5,829 nucleotides of DNA, from the NCBI GenBank assembly GCA_016234065.1, contig JACQLJ010000043.1:1-5829 (forward strand). Reading direction: 5' to 3'. This document shows positions 4,235 through 5,829 of this stretch, piece after piece (within the stretch, counting starts at the first letter, position 1; every line of letters starts with the position of its first letter). Below the pieces are notes generated by a model, which worked only from the letters and a program-made list of their open reading frames with translations, was not told where the DNA came from and made no database searches. This DNA is from Candidatus Pacearchaeota archaeon (GTDB lineage Archaea; Nanobdellota; Nanobdellia; Pacearchaeales; GW2011-AR1). The position numbers were made by a program, and so were the translations under genes.

Positions 4235-4290
4235 AACTGCGAGTCAAACTCGGCGTTAGCAGGGAAGAATATTTCTCTGTAAAATACAAA
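4235..4290 (+). promoter_or_regulatory. Structured 5' leader of rpl18e-rpl13-rps9
   Basis: The predicted leader folds into two adjacent hairpins. The first is CGAG-TCAAA-CTCG (4240-4252) with an outer AAC/GTT (4235-4237 with 4255-4257) across a small internal loop. The second is 9 bp including wobbles: GCAGGGAAG (4259-4267) with TTTCTCTGT (4272-4280), loop AATA. It ends 10 bases before the ATG. CTGC (4237-4240) could instead pair with GCAG (4259-4262), which would break both. There is no Shine-Dalgarno motif. A binding site for one of the encoded ribosomal proteins is possible but is only an inference. Confidence 0.4.
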
Positions 4291-4659
4291 ATGATAAGCA
4301 AAACAAAACTTTTTGAAAGGGCAAAAAACAAAGAAAATGATGAATTAGTTGAAACCATAATTGCCTGCAAGAAAAATGACAAATGGCTTGAAGTTGGAAA
4401 AATAATTTCAGCTCCAAGAAGAAAAAAGATTTCTATAAACCTAGATAAAATAAGCGAAGAGTCAAAAGAAGGTGAAACAATTATAGTTCCTGGAAAGGTC
4501 TTGTCGCAAGGGGACTTAGTTAAAAAGATACGGCTAGTTGCTCTGAATTTTTCAAAAATGGCAGAGGAAAAATTAAAAAAAGCAAAAGTAGAATATTTAA
4601 AAATAATCAATGAAATTAAAAAGAACCCTGATGCAAAAGGAATTAAAATAATACAATGA
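4291..4659 (+). CDS. rpl18e: Large-subunit ribosomal protein eL18 (L18e)
   Basis: This 122-residue protein is a typical archaeal L18e length. It has WLEVGKIISAPRRKKISINLDKI (about 32-54) and the family core GETIIVPGKVLSQGDLVKKIRLVAL (61-85), followed by the helix KMAEEKLKKAKVEYL. It shares the uL15 fold and is found only in archaea and eukaryotes. It opens the second ribosomal cluster, after the tRNA, behind its own promoter and leader. Its stop overlaps the rpl13 start as ATGA, which suggests translational coupling. The ATG at 4291 gives the normal N-terminus, and there is no alternative start nearby that would fit the family better. Confidence 0.95.
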   Translation: MISKTKLFERAKNKENDELVETIIACKKNDKWLEVGKIISAPRRKKISINLDKISEESKEGETIIVPGKVLSQGDLVKKIRLVALNFSKMAEEKLKKAKVEYLKIINEIKKNPDAKGIKIIQ

Positions 4660-5051
4660 TAGAAGTAATTGACGGAAAAGGCGCTGTTTTAGGACGACTG
4701 GCCAGTTGCGTTGCGAAAGAATTATTAAGAGGAAAAGAAATAGCAGTTGTAAATTCAGAAGAAGTTATAATAACCGGAAATAAAAAAGGCATAAGAGAGG
4801 ATTTTCTTGCAAAAAGAACAAAAGTCGGAAGCGGACAGCAAGGCCCAAAATATTCAAGAGACCCTGAGCAAATAGTAAAGAGAGCTATAAGAGGGATGCT
4901 TCCAAGAGCAAGAGTTAAAGGAAGAGGAAGAGACGCATTGAAAAGAGTGAAGTGCTATAAAGGAGTTCCAAAAGAATTTGAGAATGCAAAGAAAAAAACA
5001 CTTGAAGAGGAGAAATTTAAATTTATGAAAGTTGGAGAGATCTATAGTTAA
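4656..5051 (+). CDS. rpl13: Large-subunit ribosomal protein uL13
   Basis: This 131-residue protein starts with the strand VIDGKGAVLGRLAS (about 4-17), continues with KEIAVVNSEEVIITG (27-41), and carries the signature RDPEQIVKRAIRGMLPR (68-84). A basic KGRGRDALKRVKCYKGVP segment follows. uL13 is an early-binding protein of 23S rRNA, sited near the exterior of the large subunit. It is translationally coupled to rpl18e by a 4-bp overlap, and only one base separates its stop from the rps9 ATG. The length is slightly below the usual archaeal 140-155, with a short C-terminus. Confidence 0.96.
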   Translation: MIEVIDGKGAVLGRLASCVAKELLRGKEIAVVNSEEVIITGNKKGIREDFLAKRTKVGSGQQGPKYSRDPEQIVKRAIRGMLPRARVKGRGRDALKRVKCYKGVPKEFENAKKKTLEEEKFKFMKVGEIYS

Positions 5052-5052
5052 A

Positions 5053-5457
5053 ATGAACAATAAAATTATAACCTCGGGAAAGAGAAAAAGAGCTATTGCG
5101 CGCGCGGTTTTAGTTGAAGGAACTGGAAAGGTTAAAATCAACGATAGAAATCATGACACTTTGCAATTTTTTGAGAGATTGAGAATAGAAGAGCCATTAA
5201 GAATAACTGAAAATGTTCTTGGGAAAAATGGTTTTGACGTAAAGATAAATGTTCGCGGTGGAGGAAAAAGCGGGCAGATAGAAGCAGCGCGACTGGCTTT
5301 AGCGAGAGCAATAAACAAATTCGCAAATTCAAAAAAACTTTTGGAAGCATTCACACTTTATGACAGAAATTTGCTTGTCGCAGATGTAAGAAGAAAGGAA
5401 ATGTATAAGCCAGGGGACAGCAAGGCAAGAAGAAAGAGGCAGAAGAGTTTCAGATAG
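5053..5457 (+). CDS. rps9: Small-subunit ribosomal protein uS9
   Basis: This 134-residue protein is standard for archaeal uS9. It opens with TSGKRKRAIARAVLVEG (7-23), has the family signature VRGGGKSGQIEAARLALARA (67-86), and ends in ARRKRQKSFR, the flexible tail that in known ribosomes reaches the P-site tRNA. A TTG at 5032 would add seven residues unlike the family; the ATG at 5053, one base after the rpl13 stop, gives the normal N-terminus and is chosen. In many archaea rpoN, rpoK and rps2 follow. Here the cluster stops and a convergent gene begins 6 bp away. Confidence 0.96.
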   Translation: MNNKIITSGKRKRAIARAVLVEGTGKVKINDRNHDTLQFFERLRIEEPLRITENVLGKNGFDVKINVRGGGKSGQIEAARLALARAINKFANSKKLLEAFTLYDRNLLVADVRRKEMYKPGDSKARRKRQKSFR

Positions 5458-5463
5458 TTCTGC

Positions 5464-5829
5464 TTAGAATTTTTTTAATATCTTAATAGTTCCTTCATCA
5501 GCATTAACTTCAACTAAGTCCCCATCTTTTAATACATTTGTCCCATTTTCAGTTCCAACAACACAGGGGATATTTAGTTCTCTAGCAACTATAGCTGCAT
5601 GACATAAAATCCCTCCTTCATCAGTAATTATTGCACCTGCTTTTTCACATGCAGTTATTATACTTGGTCTCGTCATTTCAGTTACAATAATGTCTCCTTT
5701 TTTCATGTTTTGTAGTTTAAATGTATGATTTTCAGGATTCTTGTACGAAATAATAACGACTCTTCCAGTTAAATGCCCGGGAGAAGCACTCCTTCCCCTC
5801 AGTTCTTTAATATTTTTTGGTTCTGAAAT
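5464..5829 (-). CDS. PEP-utilising enzyme mobile (swivelling phosphohistidine) domain protein, C-terminal part
   Basis: The frame stays open to the window edge, so 121 C-terminal residues are seen and the gene continues outside. The visible start, ELRGRSASPGHLTGRVVII, leads into GDIIVTEMTRPSIITACEKAGAII and then GGILCHAAIVARELNIPCVVGT. The histidine in LCHAA is the residue phosphorylated in PEP synthase, pyruvate phosphate dikinase and related enzymes. The segment KDGDLVEVNADEGTIKIL closes the domain. The ATG at 5704-5706 is internal: the typical upstream strand is in frame before it. In PEP synthase proper this domain is central and followed by a PEP-binding barrel. Here it is the C-terminus, so the protein is more like rifampin phosphotransferase-type enzymes or a split PEP synthase-like protein. 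The substrate is unknown. Confidence 0.85.
   Translation of the reverse strand: MSEPKNIKELRGRSASPGHLTGRVVIISYKNPENHTFKLQNMKKGDIIVTEMTRPSIITACEKAGAIITDEGGILCHAAIVARELNIPCVVGTENGTNVLKDGDLVEVNADEGTIKILKKF
5470..5476 (+). terminator. U-rich terminator for rps9 operon
   Basis: A T7 run starts 13 bases after the rps9 stop. It lies inside the last codons of the convergent PEP-domain gene. No hairpin precedes it, which is normal for archaeal oligo-U termination. With only 6 bp between the two stop codons, each transcript's 3' end must overlap the other gene. Confidence 0.4.

Noticed and set aside
4233..4610. A 125-codon open frame on the minus strand opposite rpl18e
   Set aside because: It is a Phe/Ser-rich complement of a Lys/Glu-rich gene. 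rpl18e on the + strand is unmistakable, so this is antisense shadow.
5032..5052. A TTG start seven codons upstream for rps9
   Set aside because: It would overlap the end of rpl13 and add residues not found in uS9. The ATG at 5053 gives the normal family start.

Overview
The window is an AT-rich stretch of an archaeal chromosome. The genes are archaeal or eukaryotic-type: RNA polymerase subunits RpoN, RpoF and RpoD, ribosomal proteins eL21 and eL18, a uS9 ending in KSFR, and an RNase P Rpr2/Rpp21-type zinc ribbon. Several features suggest a reduced DPANN-type archaeon such as the Pacearchaeota/Woesearchaeota, although no marker here proves it: Lys/Ile/Glu-rich proteins, short family members, tight packing with overlaps, few Shine-Dalgarno motifs and a probably intron-bearing tRNA. 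The lineage is an inference.

Layout. Positions 1-152 (+) hold the tail of an RNase P protein gene, which overlaps the end of the convergent rpoN (139-336, -). A 75-bp divergent region then leads into a tight + strand cluster: rpl21e, rpoF, a DUF655 gene, rps13, rps4, rps11 and rpoD (412-3748). Next comes a tRNA-Leu with a predicted 54-nt intron (3835-3972). A 318-bp gene-free gap (3973-4290) follows, rich in hairpins, and it contains a second exact copy of the last 16 bases of the tRNA. It ends in a promoter and a structured leader for rpl18e-rpl13-rps9 (4291-5457). At the right edge is the C-terminal part of a convergent gene for a PEP-utilising swivelling (phosphohistidine) domain protein.

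The genes work together in transcription (RpoN, RpoF, RpoD), small-subunit assembly (uS13, uS4, uS11, uS9), large-subunit assembly (eL21, eL18, uL13) and tRNA supply and 5' processing (tRNA-Leu, RNase P protein). The order rps13-rps4-rps11-rpoD / tRNA-Leu / rpl18e-rpl13-rps9 is the classic archaeal arrangement. What differs is that rpoN sits at the other end on the opposite strand, and no rpoK follows rps9 within the window.

No new defence, mobile or metabolic system is visible. The parts most worth a second look are the tRNA-Leu (apparent AAG anticodon, weak splice motif), the duplicated tRNA 3' end with hairpins downstream, the structured rpl18e leader, the mirror-symmetric divergent promoter, and an RpoD whose Fe-S domain has lost most of its cysteines.
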